64,000 nucleotides of DNA, from the NCBI GenBank assembly GCA_020725885.1, contig DYEA01000007.1:186001-250000 (forward strand). Direction: 5' to 3'. Shown in pieces: positions 51,589-61,948 of this stretch; the stretch's first letter is position 1; the number at the start of each line of letters is the position of its first letter. The stretch is from Slackia sp. (lineage in GTDB: Bacteria; Actinomycetota; Coriobacteriia; Anaerosomatales; Anaerosomataceae). A program made the position numbers and the translations under genes. The notes under the pieces are model-generated. The model ran no database searches. It was given only the letters and a program-made list of their open reading frames with translations, and was not told where the DNA came from.

Positions 51589-53754
51589 CTACATCGGGAG
51601 CCGCCGGCCCATCAGCACGATGAACGCCTCCGCGATCTCGGGATCGAACTGCGAGCCAATGCAGCAGTCGATCTCCTGAAGAGCCGCGATCGGCGACATC
51701 GCCGCCCGGTACGGGCGCTCGGAAGTCATCGCGTCGTAGGCATCGCACACGGCGAGCAGTCTGGCCTCGTAGGGGATGCGCTGGCCAGCAAGGCCGTCCG
51801 GGTACCCCGAGCCGTCGTACCGCTCGTGGTGGTGGCGCACCCACGACGCCACGTCGTCGAAGCCGCTCGACCGCATGATCCGCTCGCCGAGCAGCGCGTG
51901 CTCGCGCACGTGCATCACTTCGGCGGCGGTGAGCGGCGACCGCTTCCTGAGCACGCGGTCGGACACCCCGATCTTGCCGACGTCGTGCAGCAGCGCGGCG
52001 ATCTCGAGCCGCCGGATGTGCTCGTGCGGCAACCCGAGCTGGTGGGCCAACTCGGTGACGAGCAGCGCCACATTCTTCGAGTGGTACTGGGTGGCCGGGT
52101 CCCGCGCATCCACGGCCACGGCAAGGGCCCGGATGGCCCGCACCTGCGTCTCGACTTCCAGCCGCTCGATCTCGTCCTTCGCGTCGAGCGACGTCACGAC
52201 GCTGGGGTCGTACACGGCGAATCCGCCGCGGTCGTGCCGCTTCGCCCAGAAGAGCGCGCCGGCGGCGCACCGCATGAGCTCGGCGCGCGTCCCCGCGTGC
52301 AGGGGGTACACGGCGATGCCGGCCGTGGCCTGCAACGGGCTGCCAGAGACCGAGTCGCACACCGTGCGGACCTCGGCAAGCGCGCGCATGGCGAACCGTT
52401 GCGCGTGCTCGGCGGAGGCGCCGCCCATCACCACCGCGAACTCGTCGCCACCGAGCCGTCCGATGTGGTCAGACGACCGCACGCAGCGGGCGATCGCCTC
52501 GGCGGCGCACCTGAGGAGCTCGTCGCCCTCCTTGTGCCCGCACGCGTCGTTCAAGCGCCTGAATCCGTCGATGTCGAACATGACGAGCGCCACGGATCCG
52601 TTCGCGCGATCGGCGATGTCAAGCTCGGTCTGGAGCGCGTCCTGGAACGGGCGGTACGCCTGCAAGCCGGTGACGGGGTCGGTGGTAAGCGCACGCGCGA
52701 GGCGCGCGTTCTCGACCCCGGCGAGCATCTGCCGCACCACGATCAGGGCTGCAAGCGCCGTCCCGGCGACCGCCATGGGCGGCCTGAGAACCTGCACCAC
52801 CAGAGGCGCCGCACCCGCAGCGAACGCGTAGGCGCACGCGAGCACGAGCGCGACCGGGACCACCAGCGAGAAAAGCCCGTGCGCGGGCGGTGCCGTGCGC
52901 GGGACGGGAGTCGCTCTCTCCGATGCCCGACCGGCGTCCCTCAGCCTCCTCGCCATCCCTGCGAAGGCGAGCCACATGCCAGCCGCCCACATGGACTCGA
53001 CAAGCGTGTCCCAGGCGCTCGCGGGGCGCACGACGGCCCCGTACAGCCACGCAGGCCAGATCGCGGTGGCTAAGGCGTAGATCCACAGCCCCGCAAGAAC
53101 GCGTTGGAACCACGAGTCGTCGCTGATGATGTCCGTCGCCCCGTACGCAGCCGCTGTCAGCATGACCAGCAGTGCCCCGAAAGCGCTGTACACGGCGGCG
53201 GATACGCCTTGGACCGGATCGAGCGAGCTGGTGGCCGCCATCAGCGGGCTGACGAACAGGCCGAGCACTCCGACGGCAGCCGCAACCCCGACTGCGACGG
53301 CGTCCACTGCATGGCGGGCGACCGCAAGCCGGCTGTACGCACGCATGTCGACCGACCGCGCGAGAGCTGCGATCATGAGGACGGCAGCGCTTGCGGTCAG
53401 AACCTCCGGAAGGATCGGCCATCCGCTCTCGATGTTCCGCCCTGCGAGGACGTAAAGGCTCACGAACGTCTCGCTCGCGGCGACCAACGATATCGCAGCG
53501 GCGAGCGCCGCGAGCACCCGTCGTTCCACGCCGGACGATTTGCGGCTGGTGAGCACAGAGGTGACGGCCGCGCCCCAGAACGGGACGAGGAAGACGGCCT
53601 GACGCACCGCTTCAAGGATCCCGGAGTGCGGCGTCACGCTAAGGACGACGTAGGCGCTGACGAACACGATAGAAGCGACGACGAACGGAGCCGCCGGCCG
53701 CACCGCGAGCGCTGATCTGCTGGGCTCTTCAGCGGAGACGGCTGTCGCGTCCAT
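51589..53754 (-). CDS. Membrane GGDEF-HD-GYP protein (c-di-GMP synthesis and breakdown)
   Basis: The 721-residue protein has about eight or nine N-terminal membrane helices (to about residue 355), a GGDEF domain with the intact motif RLGGDEFAVVMG, and a C-terminal HD-GYP domain with HDVGKIGVSDRVL and HHERYDGSGYPDGLAG. Both active sites look complete, so it may make and break c-di-GMP. The ATG at 53754 follows a divergent promoter region. Confidence 0.92.
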   Translation of the reverse strand: MDATAVSAEEPSRSALAVRPAAPFVVASIVFVSAYVVLSVTPHSGILEAVRQAVFLVPFWGAAVTSVLTSRKSSGVERRVLAALAAAISLVAASETFVSLYVLAGRNIESGWPILPEVLTASAAVLMIAALARSVDMRAYSRLAVARHAVDAVAVGVAAAVGVLGLFVSPLMAATSSLDPVQGVSAAVYSAFGALLVMLTAAAYGATDIISDDSWFQRVLAGLWIYALATAIWPAWLYGAVVRPASAWDTLVESMWAAGMWLAFAGMARRLRDAGRASERATPVPRTAPPAHGLFSLVVPVALVLACAYAFAAGAAPLVVQVLRPPMAVAGTALAALIVVRQMLAGVENARLARALTTDPVTGLQAYRPFQDALQTELDIADRANGSVALVMFDIDGFRRLNDACGHKEGDELLRCAAEAIARCVRSSDHIGRLGGDEFAVVMGGASAEHAQRFAMRALAEVRTVCDSVSGSPLQATAGIAVYPLHAGTRAELMRCAAGALFWAKRHDRGGFAVYDPSVVTSLDAKDEIERLEVETQVRAIRALAVAVDARDPATQYHSKNVALLVTELAHQLGLPHEHIRRLEIAALLHDVGKIGVSDRVLRKRSPLTAAEVMHVREHALLGERIMRSSGFDDVASWVRHHHERYDGSGYPDGLAGQRIPYEARLLAVCDAYDAMTSERPYRAAMSPIAALQEIDCCIGSQFDPEIAEAFIVLMGRRLPM

Positions 53755-53795
53755 CGAGTCCTCTCGTCTGGCCTCCGCACGTCACTCCGGTCGCA

Positions 53796-53802
53796 TACTA
53801 TA
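53796..53802. promoter_or_regulatory. Divergent promoter core
   Basis: TACTATA forms -10 boxes on both strands (TACTAT plus, TATAGT minus) between the DJ-1-like and GGDEF-HD-GYP genes. No clear -35 elements are visible. Confidence 0.35.
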
Positions 53803-53835
53803 GTGGCACATGAAGGTGGGTCGTGGGAGGTGTCG

Positions 53836-54345
53836 ATGACACAGGTCCTGATGGTCGTAGCCCCGCAGCAGTTCCGGGACGAGGAGTACGAGCATCCTCG
53901 GGAAGTGTTGCTGTCGCGGGGCGCGACGGTGACGACTGCGAGCGTCGAGCCCGGCGAGTGCATCGGCAGGTTCGGCGCGAAGGCGCACGCCGAGATGGCG
54001 GTGGCCGACGCCGACCCTGCCGACTACGACGCGGTGGTCTTCGTGGGAGGAGCCGGCTCCGCGGTGTACTTCGACGACGAACGCGCGCACGCGCTCGCCC
54101 GCGCTGTCGCCGAACGCGGCGGGGTCGTCGCGGCGATCTGCATCGCGCCGAGCACGCTTGCCCGGGCAGGCTTGCTTCGCGGCCGGAGGGCGACCGCCTA
54201 CCCGACCCAGCGAGACGACCTCGTCGCGCACGGCGCCGCGTGGAGCGACGGGCCGGTGGAGATAGACGGCCGCATCATCACCGCGAACGGACCGGACGCG
54301 GCTCGAGCGTTCGGCGAAGCGATCGCCGACGCGCTCGGACTGTAG
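53836..54345 (+). CDS. DJ-1/PfpI family protein
   Basis: This 169-residue protein has the nucleophile elbow AAICIAPSTLA (Cys near residue 105) and FVGGAGSAVYFDD of the DJ-1/PfpI fold. These proteins act as chaperone-like or glyoxalase/deglycase enzymes in stress. Start ATG 53836 follows GGGAGG. It precedes a rubrerythrin, suggesting an oxidative-stress pair. Confidence 0.85.
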   Translation: MTQVLMVVAPQQFRDEEYEHPREVLLSRGATVTTASVEPGECIGRFGAKAHAEMAVADADPADYDAVVFVGGAGSAVYFDDERAHALARAVAERGGVVAAICIAPSTLARAGLLRGRRATAYPTQRDDLVAHGAAWSDGPVEIDGRIITANGPDAARAFGEAIADALGL

Positions 54346-54382
54346 GGGGCGATCGACGGCCACACCGACGGAAGGAGCCGGC

Positions 54383-54919
54383 ATGGAGCTGAAGATCTAC
54401 CGGTGCCGCATCTGCGGCGAGACCTACCTGGGCTACGAGGCGCCTGAGAACTGCCCCTTCTGCGGGGCCCACAAGGAGTTCCTCCAGGCGCCTGAGCTCT
54501 ACGACCGCTCGATCGACTCCGTGGCGATCACGGAAGTGGAGCGCGCCGACCTCGAGGCGTCCATCGAGCTGGAGCGCTCGAACACGCGCTTCTACCTCGG
54601 GATGGCCCAGCGGCGTGACAACGACACGCTGCGCTCGACGTACAAGCGCCTCGCGAAGATCGAGATGGAGCACTGCGAGCTCTTCTGCAGGCTGGCGGGC
54701 GTCTCCCTGCCCGAAGACTTGAGCGAGCCAGGCGAGACCACGGGCTCGTGGGCGACCGACATCGAGGAGTCGCTCCGGCGCGAGAACCGCGCGAGCGCGC
54801 TGTACGCGACGTTCGCCGAGCGCGCCACGAACGAGCGGCTCAAAGAGGTGTGGGCGGCGGTGAGCGCGGTCGAAGCCGACCACATCACGCTCGACGAGCT
54901 CGCGAAGCAGTACCTCTAG
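54383..54919 (+). CDS. Rubrerythrin-like protein with N-terminal rubredoxin domain
   Basis: A rubredoxin-like FeCys4 domain (CRICGETYLGYEAPENCPFCG, residues 8-27) comes first, then a ferritin-like diiron domain with SIELERSN, EMEHCELF, RRENRASAL and EADHITL. The order is the reverse of classic rubrerythrin. These reduce peroxide in anaerobes. 178 residues, ATG at 54383 with AAGGAGC upstream. Confidence 0.9.
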   Translation: MELKIYRCRICGETYLGYEAPENCPFCGAHKEFLQAPELYDRSIDSVAITEVERADLEASIELERSNTRFYLGMAQRRDNDTLRSTYKRLAKIEMEHCELFCRLAGVSLPEDLSEPGETTGSWATDIEESLRRENRASALYATFAERATNERLKEVWAAVSAVEADHITLDELAKQYL

Positions 54920-54950
54920 CCCGCGGACCGGCCGCCAGCCAGCGCGTCGG

Positions 54951-55717
54951 TCACAGCTCGCGGCGCGAGAAGACGAGCGTCGCTGCGGCCAGCGCGACGA
55001 CCGCTGCGGCCGCCGTCGTCGCGAGCGGCCACGCGAGCGGCGGCCGCTCTCCTGCGAGCAGCGCTCCGGGCGCTCCGAGCAGGCCGGCCGGCGTGTGCTC
55101 CACCGCCCAGCCCCACAGCGCCAGGATCGTCATGGCCGCGTAGATGCCCACGCCGAGACCCGCGGCGCCGCTCGGGCTCGGCACGAGCACGGACGTGAGC
55201 GTCATCAGCGCCACCACGAGCGCGGCGAACGCAAGCCAGACGGCCGTGGGCTCAGCGAGCGGCCGAAGCGGCGCTTCGCCGAACACCGCGAGCGTCACGC
55301 CCCAGGTGCAGGCGGCGCCGATCAGCGTCGTGACTGCCACGAGCAGCGCATTCGCCGCTGCCTTAGCGAGCACGAACGCGGTCCGGGACACGGGCTTCGT
55401 GAGCACCATGACGGCGGTCCCCGACCGGACTTCGGACGCCACCGTCCCGCCGAGCATGATGAGCAGCGCGAAAGTCACGATCTGCGTGAGGTTCTTGACC
55501 CACTGCGCGTAGGCGTCGCGCCAGGTCGGCTCGGGGAGCTGGATCACGGCGCCGCCCAACTGCTCGCTCGACATCGAACGCAGGATCTCGGGCATCACCT
55601 TGGCGAGCAAGGGCCCCGACAGCGCGAAGAACAGCACGATCGACGGCAGCACCCAGATGCGCCAGGTGCGCGCGACCTCTCGGAGCTCCTTGACGAGGAA
55701 TGGCCTGAACCCGCGCA

Positions 55718-55718
<1 letters not shown>
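54951..55718 (-). CDS. ABC-2 type transporter permease
   Basis: The 255-residue protein has six or so membrane helices and the typical ABC-2 N-terminus (FLVKELREVARTWRIWVLPSIVLFFALSGP). The ATG shares one base with the ATPase stop (TGATG). The substrate is unknown. Confidence 0.85.
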
Positions 55719-56633
<915 letters not shown>

Positions 56634-56644
<11 letters not shown>

Positions 56645-56957
56645 GCGGCTCCTCCTCGCGCCCGTAGAGCACGTCGACGGCACGAGCCATCGTCTCGCCT
56701 GAGGCGCCCTGCGAGCCGCTCTCCCCGCTCTCCTGCGCGGGCAGCCTGCCTGCAGCCAGGAACACGATCGCGCCCACCAGGTTCACGAACAGGATGATGA
56801 GCACCCACGGCCACTTCTTGCCGAGCCGCACGCGCTCGACGGGCGTTCGGGCGAGCACCACGAGCGCGGCGAGTTCGACCGCGATCTGCACGGCGCCGAG
56901 CGCGACGATCCCTGCCCGGAGCGTCGCCGGCAGCTCCGACCACCCGACCTGCTCCAT
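56634..56957 (-). CDS. Small membrane protein with PLDc_N-like helices
   Basis: This 107-residue protein has two helices (about 20-37 and 47-65) with the GKKWPWVLIILFVNLVGAIVFLAAGR pattern, as in PLD_N (PF13396) proteins that often lie beside ABC-2 exporters. The start ATG at 56957 is coupled to the glycosyltransferase stop. Confidence 0.8.
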
Positions 56958-58042
56958 CAGGTCCCCTTCCCTGCGACTTCCTCGAAGACGCGCGCGTACT
57001 CCGGCGCGAGCCGCTCGACCGTGAACGGCTCCGCGACGCCGCGCGCTACGCCCGGGGTCTGCCTGTCGAGCACGAGCGCGCGCAGCCGCGCGACGAGTTC
57101 CTCGTGCGTGCCGTAGCGGTGCTCGGCGGGATACAGCTCCGGATACGCGAGCCGGTCCGGCACGACCGGCCAGCACCCAGCGTAGCACGCCTCGACCATC
57201 GCGAGCCCGAAGAACTCGTTTCGCGCCGTGGACACGGCGACGTCCGCGCTGGCGAGGAGCGCGGCGTACGCGTCGCGCCCTTCGGGCTCACCCACCGCCG
57301 CGAGCCGCGATCCCAGCCGCTCGGCCATGCCGCGCACCGCGTCGGCGGTGTCGCGGAACGCCTGGCCGGCCACCACGACCTCGAACTCGAGCCCCTCGTC
57401 CGCGAGCGCGTGCACAGCGGCGAAGAACGCCTCAGGGTCTTTGTCGTGCTCCCAGCGGTGCGGCCACACGATGCGGACGCGCTCGCCTCGCACGGGCGGG
57501 TGCGCGTCGAACGGCGCGGGGTCGAACGGCGGCGGCAGCACCTGCGACTTCGCCACGATGCGCTTCGCCGCGTCCTTCGGCACGAAGTCCGGGAACTGCT
57601 TGAGGAACGGCCCGACGCGCTCGACGAACCCGTCGAGGTGCCACTGCGTGGTGAACAGGCACCGGTCGGCCACGAGCGCGCTCACGATGTTCGTGAGCGG
57701 GAACTGGAAGTCCCACTCCGCTTCGTGGCGGACCGGGTACATGAGCTGGTTCTCGTGGAAGTACACGATGGCAGGCACGCCGTCGAGCGCAGGGCGCGCC
57801 AGCGCGACGAGCTCCGCCAGGTTCACGAAGGTGCTCGCGTACACGAGGTCCCAGCGCACGCCGGCCGCGTGCAGGCGGCGCACCTGGTCCGCGAGCACGA
57901 TCGCCGCACCGCGCATCCGCCACTTCCACTTGCGGGCGGGCATCGCAAGCAGGTCGTGCTCGAACGGAAGCGCCGGCAGCAGCGCGTCCAAGACGGCCTT
58001 GTGCGAGCCGCCGAAGTACGGCTCAACGACGAGGACGCGCAT
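56957..58042 (-). CDS. Glycosyltransferase like tRNA-queuosine alpha-mannosyltransferase (DUF3524)
   Basis: The 361-residue protein opens MRVLVVEPYFGGSHKAVLDALL and has HDLLAMPARKWKWRMRGAA, the DUF3524 signature shared with metazoan QTMAN (GTDC1). A GT4-type C-terminal half has IVWPHRWEHDKDPEAFF and the E-x7-E area STARNEFFGLAMVEACYAGC. The QTMAN homologues glycosylate queuosine at tRNA position 34; bacterial activity is inference. It follows thiI (20-base overlap), also a tRNA-modifying enzyme. Confidence 0.82.
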   Translation of the reverse strand: MRVLVVEPYFGGSHKAVLDALLPALPFEHDLLAMPARKWKWRMRGAAIVLADQVRRLHAAGVRWDLVYASTFVNLAELVALARPALDGVPAIVYFHENQLMYPVRHEAEWDFQFPLTNIVSALVADRCLFTTQWHLDGFVERVGPFLKQFPDFVPKDAAKRIVAKSQVLPPPFDPAPFDAHPPVRGERVRIVWPHRWEHDKDPEAFFAAVHALADEGLEFEVVVAGQAFRDTADAVRGMAERLGSRLAAVGEPEGRDAYAALLASADVAVSTARNEFFGLAMVEACYAGCWPVVPDRLAYPELYPAEHRYGTHEELVARLRALVLDRQTPGVARGVAEPFTVERLAPEYARVFEEVAGKGT

Positions 58043-59249
58043 CGTCGGAAGAAGGCCAGGCGCGCGGGGCGCGGTAGACGGGGCTTAAGAAGTCGACCCA
58101 CCGCATCTGGGCGATTGCGTCGGCGACCATCCGCTCGACGTCGAGCGCGGCCTCAGCGGCGTCGACCTCCTCTGTGCGGGCGTGCGTCTCGGGCGTGCGC
58201 GGCATGAACAGCGTGCAGCAGTCCGACTGCGGACGCGTCGAGATGTCGAAAGTGCCGATCCGGCGGGCCTCGGCCGCGATCTCCTGCTTGTCGTTGCCGA
58301 TGAGCGGCCTGAACACCGGGCGGCGCGCCACGGCGTCGATGGCTGCGACGTTCTCGAGCGTCTGCGACGCGACTTGGCCAAGCGACTCGCCGGTGACGAG
58401 CGCTTTTGCGCGCTCCTCGTCGGCGACGCGCTCGGCGACCCGCACCATCAGCCGCCGGTAGAGCAGCACGCGCAGGTCGGGCGGCGCTGAAAGCGAGATC
58501 TCACGCTGAAGCGCGCCGAACGGGACGACGTAGATGCGGCCGAGCCCACCGGTGCGCTCGAGCACGCGGCCGATCTCGACCACGGACTCCTCCGAGCTCG
58601 CGTCCGTGTACGGCTGACCCGAGAAGTGCACCCCGACCACCACGGCGCCGCGCCGCATGATCCGCCACGCCGCCACCGGCGAGTCGATGCCTGAGGACAG
58701 CAGCGCGACGACGCGGCCGGCGCTGCCGGCCGGCAAGCCGCCCGGACCCGGAACCTTGCGGGCGTAGACGAACGCCTGGTCGTGCACGACGTCGACGTGG
58801 CAGGTGACGTCTGGGTCGTCGAGATCGACGCAAAGCCCGGTCGCGAGCCGGACGCGCTCCCCCACCCGGCGGTTGATCTCCGTGCTGGGCTCGGGGTGGT
58901 CGGTCGCAGAGCGGCGGGCCTTGATGGCGAAGGTGCGCGCGCCTTCAGCGGCCGCCGCCGCGACGACGCCCACGGCCGCCTCCTCCATCGCTCCGGGATC
59001 CCGAGGCACGACGAGCGCTTCGGCCACAAACGCCACGCCTGGGATCTGCGCGAGCCGCTCGATCGCCTCCGCCGCTTCCTGCGCCTCGAGCGGGACGACG
59101 AGCCGGTTCGCCATGATGCGGATGCGGCGCGCGTCAGACCACCCGAGCGCGAAGGCGAGGTTCTCCTGCAGCCTCCGCTCGAACGCCCGCTTGTTGTGGC
59201 CCTTGAGCCCGATCTCGTGATAGTGGACGAGCGCTGCGTGCGATGCCAT
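58023..59249 (-). CDS. thiI: tRNA 4-thiouridine synthase ThiI (short form)
   Basis: This 408-residue protein has a THUMP domain (about 50-170), then the PP-loop ALLSSGIDSPVAAW and the conserved Cys in RPQSDCCTLFMPR. No rhodanese domain, so sulfur must come from a partner. It also may make thiamine thiazole sulfur. Start ATG 59249. Confidence 0.93.
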   Translation of the reverse strand: MASHAALVHYHEIGLKGHNKRAFERRLQENLAFALGWSDARRIRIMANRLVVPLEAQEAAEAIERLAQIPGVAFVAEALVVPRDPGAMEEAAVGVVAAAAAEGARTFAIKARRSATDHPEPSTEINRRVGERVRLATGLCVDLDDPDVTCHVDVVHDQAFVYARKVPGPGGLPAGSAGRVVALLSSGIDSPVAAWRIMRRGAVVVGVHFSGQPYTDASSEESVVEIGRVLERTGGLGRIYVVPFGALQREISLSAPPDLRVLLYRRLMVRVAERVADEERAKALVTGESLGQVASQTLENVAAIDAVARRPVFRPLIGNDKQEIAAEARRIGTFDISTRPQSDCCTLFMPRTPETHARTEEVDAAEAALDVERMVADAIAQMRWVDFLSPVYRAPRAWPSSDDARPRR

Positions 59250-59266
59250 GGCGCCCCCAGAAACGA

Positions 59267-59296
59267 CGCGCCCCGCAGCTGACGGCGCGGGGCGCG
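59267..59296 (-). terminator. Rho-independent terminator between rpoZ and thiI
   Basis: A 10-base-pair GC stem (59267-59276 with 59287-59296) is followed on the minus strand by TCGTTTCTGG. It ends the mihF-gmk-rpoZ transcript. Confidence 0.7.
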
Positions 59297-59320
59297 GTGT
59301 GTCCCGACTGCCGTCGAGCG

Positions 59321-59578
59321 CTACTTGTAACTCTCCGTCGTGCGGACGTAGCCGATGTCGCCGCTCGCGATCTCCTCGAGCGCGATCGTCAGCGGCTTCG
59401 TCTTTGCAAGCTGCGCGATCTGCGGAGTCTGGATGGACTGCAGCGCAAGCGACGCCTGGTCGCGGATGCCGCGAACCATGTCGTTGATCTGGCGCGCGCG
59501 GCGGGCCGCGACGATGCACAGCGTGTACTTCGAGTCGACCTTCGAGAGCAACAGGTCGATGTCCGGTTCGATGACCAT
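59321..59578 (-). CDS. rpoZ: RNA polymerase omega subunit
   Basis: This 85-residue protein reads DLLLSKVDSKYTLCIVAARRARQIN, then PLTIALEEIASGDI, both omega signatures. Stabilises beta-prime. It abuts gmk. Confidence 0.94.
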   Translation of the reverse strand: MVIEPDIDLLLSKVDSKYTLCIVAARRARQINDMVRGIRDQASLALQSIQTPQIAQLAKTKPLTIALEEIASGDIGYVRTTESYK

Positions 59579-60148
59579 CTAAGATCGCCTTCCTAGCAGG
59601 GATTCCGCGATGCCCACGAGCTCGTCCGTGGCGCGGGCGACATCGTCGTTTTGTACCACATAGTCGTATGTGCCCACAAGCCGCAGCTCACGCTTGGCGG
59701 TCTCCAGACGCTTCGCGATCTCCTCGTCGCTCTCGGCCCCGCGCTTCCGGATGCGGCGCTCCAGCTCGTCGAACGAGGGGGCCACGACGAACACGCACAC
59801 GGCATCGTCCACGAGCCGGCGCACCTGCTCGGCTCCCTGCGGGTCGATCTCGAGCACGACCAGGCGGCCTTCAGCGATCTTCTGCTCGACGTCCTGGCGC
59901 AGCGTGCCGTAGCGGTTGCCGTGCACCTCGGCCCACTCGAGGAAGTCGCCTGCGTCGACGTGCCGCTGGAACTCCGCGGCGGACATGAAGCGGTAGTCAA
60001 CGCCGTCGACCTCGCCGGGCCGCGGGCGCCGCGTCGTCGCCGACACCGACACCCAAGCCTCAGGCACGCGCTCGACGAGGCGGTCGACGAGAGTGCCTTT
60101 GCCGGCTCCCGAGGGACCCGAGATGATGAGCAGCCGACCTTTCGGCAC
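59579..60148 (-). CDS. gmk: Guanylate kinase
   Basis: The 189-residue protein has ISGPSGAGKGTL (P-loop), SATTRRPRPGEVDGVDYRF and NRYGT, all guanylate-kinase markers. Converts GMP to GDP. Confidence 0.97.
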   Translation of the reverse strand: MPKGRLLIISGPSGAGKGTLVDRLVERVPEAWVSVSATTRRPRPGEVDGVDYRFMSAAEFQRHVDAGDFLEWAEVHGNRYGTLRQDVEQKIAEGRLVVLEIDPQGAEQVRRLVDDAVCVFVVAPSFDELERRIRKRGAESDEEIAKRLETAKRELRLVGTYDYVVQNDDVARATDELVGIAESLLGRRS

Positions 60149-60168
60149 GGACGGGTCGTCGGACGCGA

Positions 60169-60477
60169 TCAGCCCAGACGCTCCATCAGGCCTTCGCGCT
60201 GGCGAGCGCCCAGACCCTGCACGCGGCGGCTCTCGGAGATCTCCAGCTCCTCCATGATCTTCTGCGCCTTCGCGCGGCCGAAGCCGGGCAGGCTCTCCAG
60301 CAGCGCAGAGACCTTCATCCGGCCGATGACCGGGTCGTCGGTGCGCTTCATCACCTCAGCGAAGGAGATCTCGCCGCTCTTGATCTTCCGGCGCAGCTCG
60401 GCGCGCTCCTGGCGGGCCTTGGCCGCCTTCTCGAGCGCTGCTTTGCGGTCTGCCTCGGACAGCTTGGGCAGGGCCAT
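60169..60477 (-). CDS. mihF: Integration host factor, actinobacterial type (mIHF)
   Basis: This 102-residue protein has the mIHF form: basic AARQERAELRRKIKSGEISF-like helix, KRTDDPVIGRMKVSALLESLPGFGRAKAQKIMEEL (the helix-two turns-helix G-x-G-x-A DNA-binding part). It compacts DNA and is unrelated to IHF. Conserved order mihF-gmk-rpoZ is actinobacterial. Confidence 0.94.
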   Translation of the reverse strand: MALPKLSEADRKAALEKAAKARQERAELRRKIKSGEISFAEVMKRTDDPVIGRMKVSALLESLPGFGRAKAQKIMEELEISESRRVQGLGARQREGLMERLG

Positions 60478-60553
60478 CGTTCCTCCTCGTGACTCGATCC
60501 GACCAGTCCTGACGCCGCCTCAAGCGGCCGCACGAAACGGGTGCACGCCGAAG

Positions 60554-60582
60554 ATACTACCCATGACCTGCGGATATGCCAA
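60554..60582 (-). promoter_or_regulatory. SigA-type promoter of the mihF-gmk-rpoZ operon
   Basis: On the minus strand TTGGCA (60577-60582), 17 bases, TAGTAT (60554-60559). It lies 77 bases before the mihF ATG, the best -35/-10 pair in the window. Confidence 0.65.
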
Positions 60583-60591
60583 GCGGTTTCG

Positions 60592-61173
60592 TCACAGCCG
60601 CCGGCTGCCGGGCGAGTACAGCGGCACGCCCGAGGCGCAGAGCGCGCACGAATCCGGCTCCCAAGAGTCGACCTCGAGTCGAAGCAGAGGGTGCAGCGGC
60701 ACGTCGAACGCCTTCGGGCCGCCGCGGTCGATGATCGACGTGACCGCCACTGGCTCGCCCCCCGCCTCGCGGACGAGCGCGATCACCTCGGCGACCGATC
60801 CGCCCGTCGTGACCACGTCTTCGACGACGAGGACCCGCGCGCCGGCCGGCACCGTGAAGCCGCGGCGGAACCGCATCACGCCCTGCTCGCGCTCGCTGAA
60901 GATGAACTTGACGCCGAGCGCCTGTGCGACGGCGAACCCGATGATGATGCCGCCGACCGCGGGAGCTGCCACGAGGTCGACGCCGTTCGCCGAAACGCGC
61001 TCGGCCATCGCCCGAGCGAGCCTCGTGGTGAGCGCCGGGGCCTCGAGCACGCGCGCGCACTGCACGTAGGTGTCCGAGTGACGCCCGCTCGTGAGCTGGA
61101 AGTGCCCAGAAAGCACCGCGTCGGCGCGCTTGAGCGCCTCGAGCACCTCTGCTTCGGACATCGCTTGCGTCAT
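60592..61173 (-). CDS. pyrE: Orotate phosphoribosyltransferase
   Basis: The 193-residue protein has the PRPP motif VLVVEDVVTTGGSV and FQLTSGRHSDTYVQ. Converts orotate to OMP. ATG overlaps the pyrF stop (ATGA). Confidence 0.95.
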   Translation of the reverse strand: MTQAMSEAEVLEALKRADAVLSGHFQLTSGRHSDTYVQCARVLEAPALTTRLARAMAERVSANGVDLVAAPAVGGIIIGFAVAQALGVKFIFSEREQGVMRFRRGFTVPAGARVLVVEDVVTTGGSVAEVIALVREAGGEPVAVTSIIDRGGPKAFDVPLHPLLRLEVDSWEPDSCALCASGVPLYSPGSRRL

Positions 61174-61877
61174 CGCTCGGTCTCCTCTCCTGCGACGATC
61201 CTCTCGAGCGCGGCGACCGGGTCGGGCACCGCAGTGATAGGCCTGCCGATCACCAGGTGCGACGCGCCGGCCGCAAGCGCGGCCTCAGGCGTCGCGATGC
61301 GCGCCTGGTCGTCCGCGGCCGCCCACGCGGGCCGCACGCCTGGCGTGACGACGAACGCAGTCGGCCCGAGCGCCTCACGCATGCGCGCCGCCTCCTGGGG
61401 CGAGCACACCACTCCGTCGCAGCCGGCCTCGCGGGCGAGCGCCGCCAGCAGCCCAGCCTGTTCCGCCGGAGGACGCGCGACGCCGGTGGCTGCCAGCGCG
61501 GCCGCATCGATGCTCGTCAGGACCGTGACCGCCACGATGGCCGGCCGATGACCGCCGCAACCGGCTTCATCCGCCGCCTCGACGGCCGCGCGAAGCATCG
61601 CCTCGCCGCCCGATGCGTGCACGGTGAGCATGTCTGCGCCCTGCGCCGCGAGCGCGCGCACCGCGCCACGCACCTGGTGCGGGATGTCGTGCAGCTTCAG
61701 GTCGACGAACACGCGGAACCCTGCGCCCTTGAGCGCTTCGACGACCGCCCTGCCGCCGGCCGCGTACAGCGTGAGCCCGACCTTCATCCATCCGACGCGG
61801 CCTTCGAGACGCCGCGCGAGCTCGAGCGCCTCGTCTGGGTCGTCGTAATCGAGCGCCACGATGATCTTGTCGCGCAC
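61170..61877 (-). CDS. pyrF: Orotidine 5'-phosphate decarboxylase
   Basis: Core VDLKLHDIPHQVRGAVRALAAQGADMLTVHASGG with the Lys-Asp pair, and the C-terminal RIATPEAALAAGASHLVIGRPI, are diagnostic. Decarboxylates OMP to UMP. Start GTG 61877 is chosen for GGAAGG nine bases upstream; ATG 61898 or GTG 61952 (GTGA overlap with the previous gene) are alternatives. Confidence 0.92.
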   Translation of the reverse strand: MRDKIIVALDYDDPDEALELARRLEGRVGWMKVGLTLYAAGGRAVVEALKGAGFRVFVDLKLHDIPHQVRGAVRALAAQGADMLTVHASGGEAMLRAAVEAADEAGCGGHRPAIVAVTVLTSIDAAALAATGVARPPAEQAGLLAALAREAGCDGVVCSPQEAARMREALGPTAFVVTPGVRPAWAAADDQARIATPEAALAAGASHLVIGRPITAVPDPVAALERIVAGEETER

Positions 61878-61948
61878 CTGAACCGCCCTTCCATCCATCC
61901 GTGGTCGAAACGCGCGCTCCTCCGCCGTTTTCCGCTCCCCGGTCCTTT

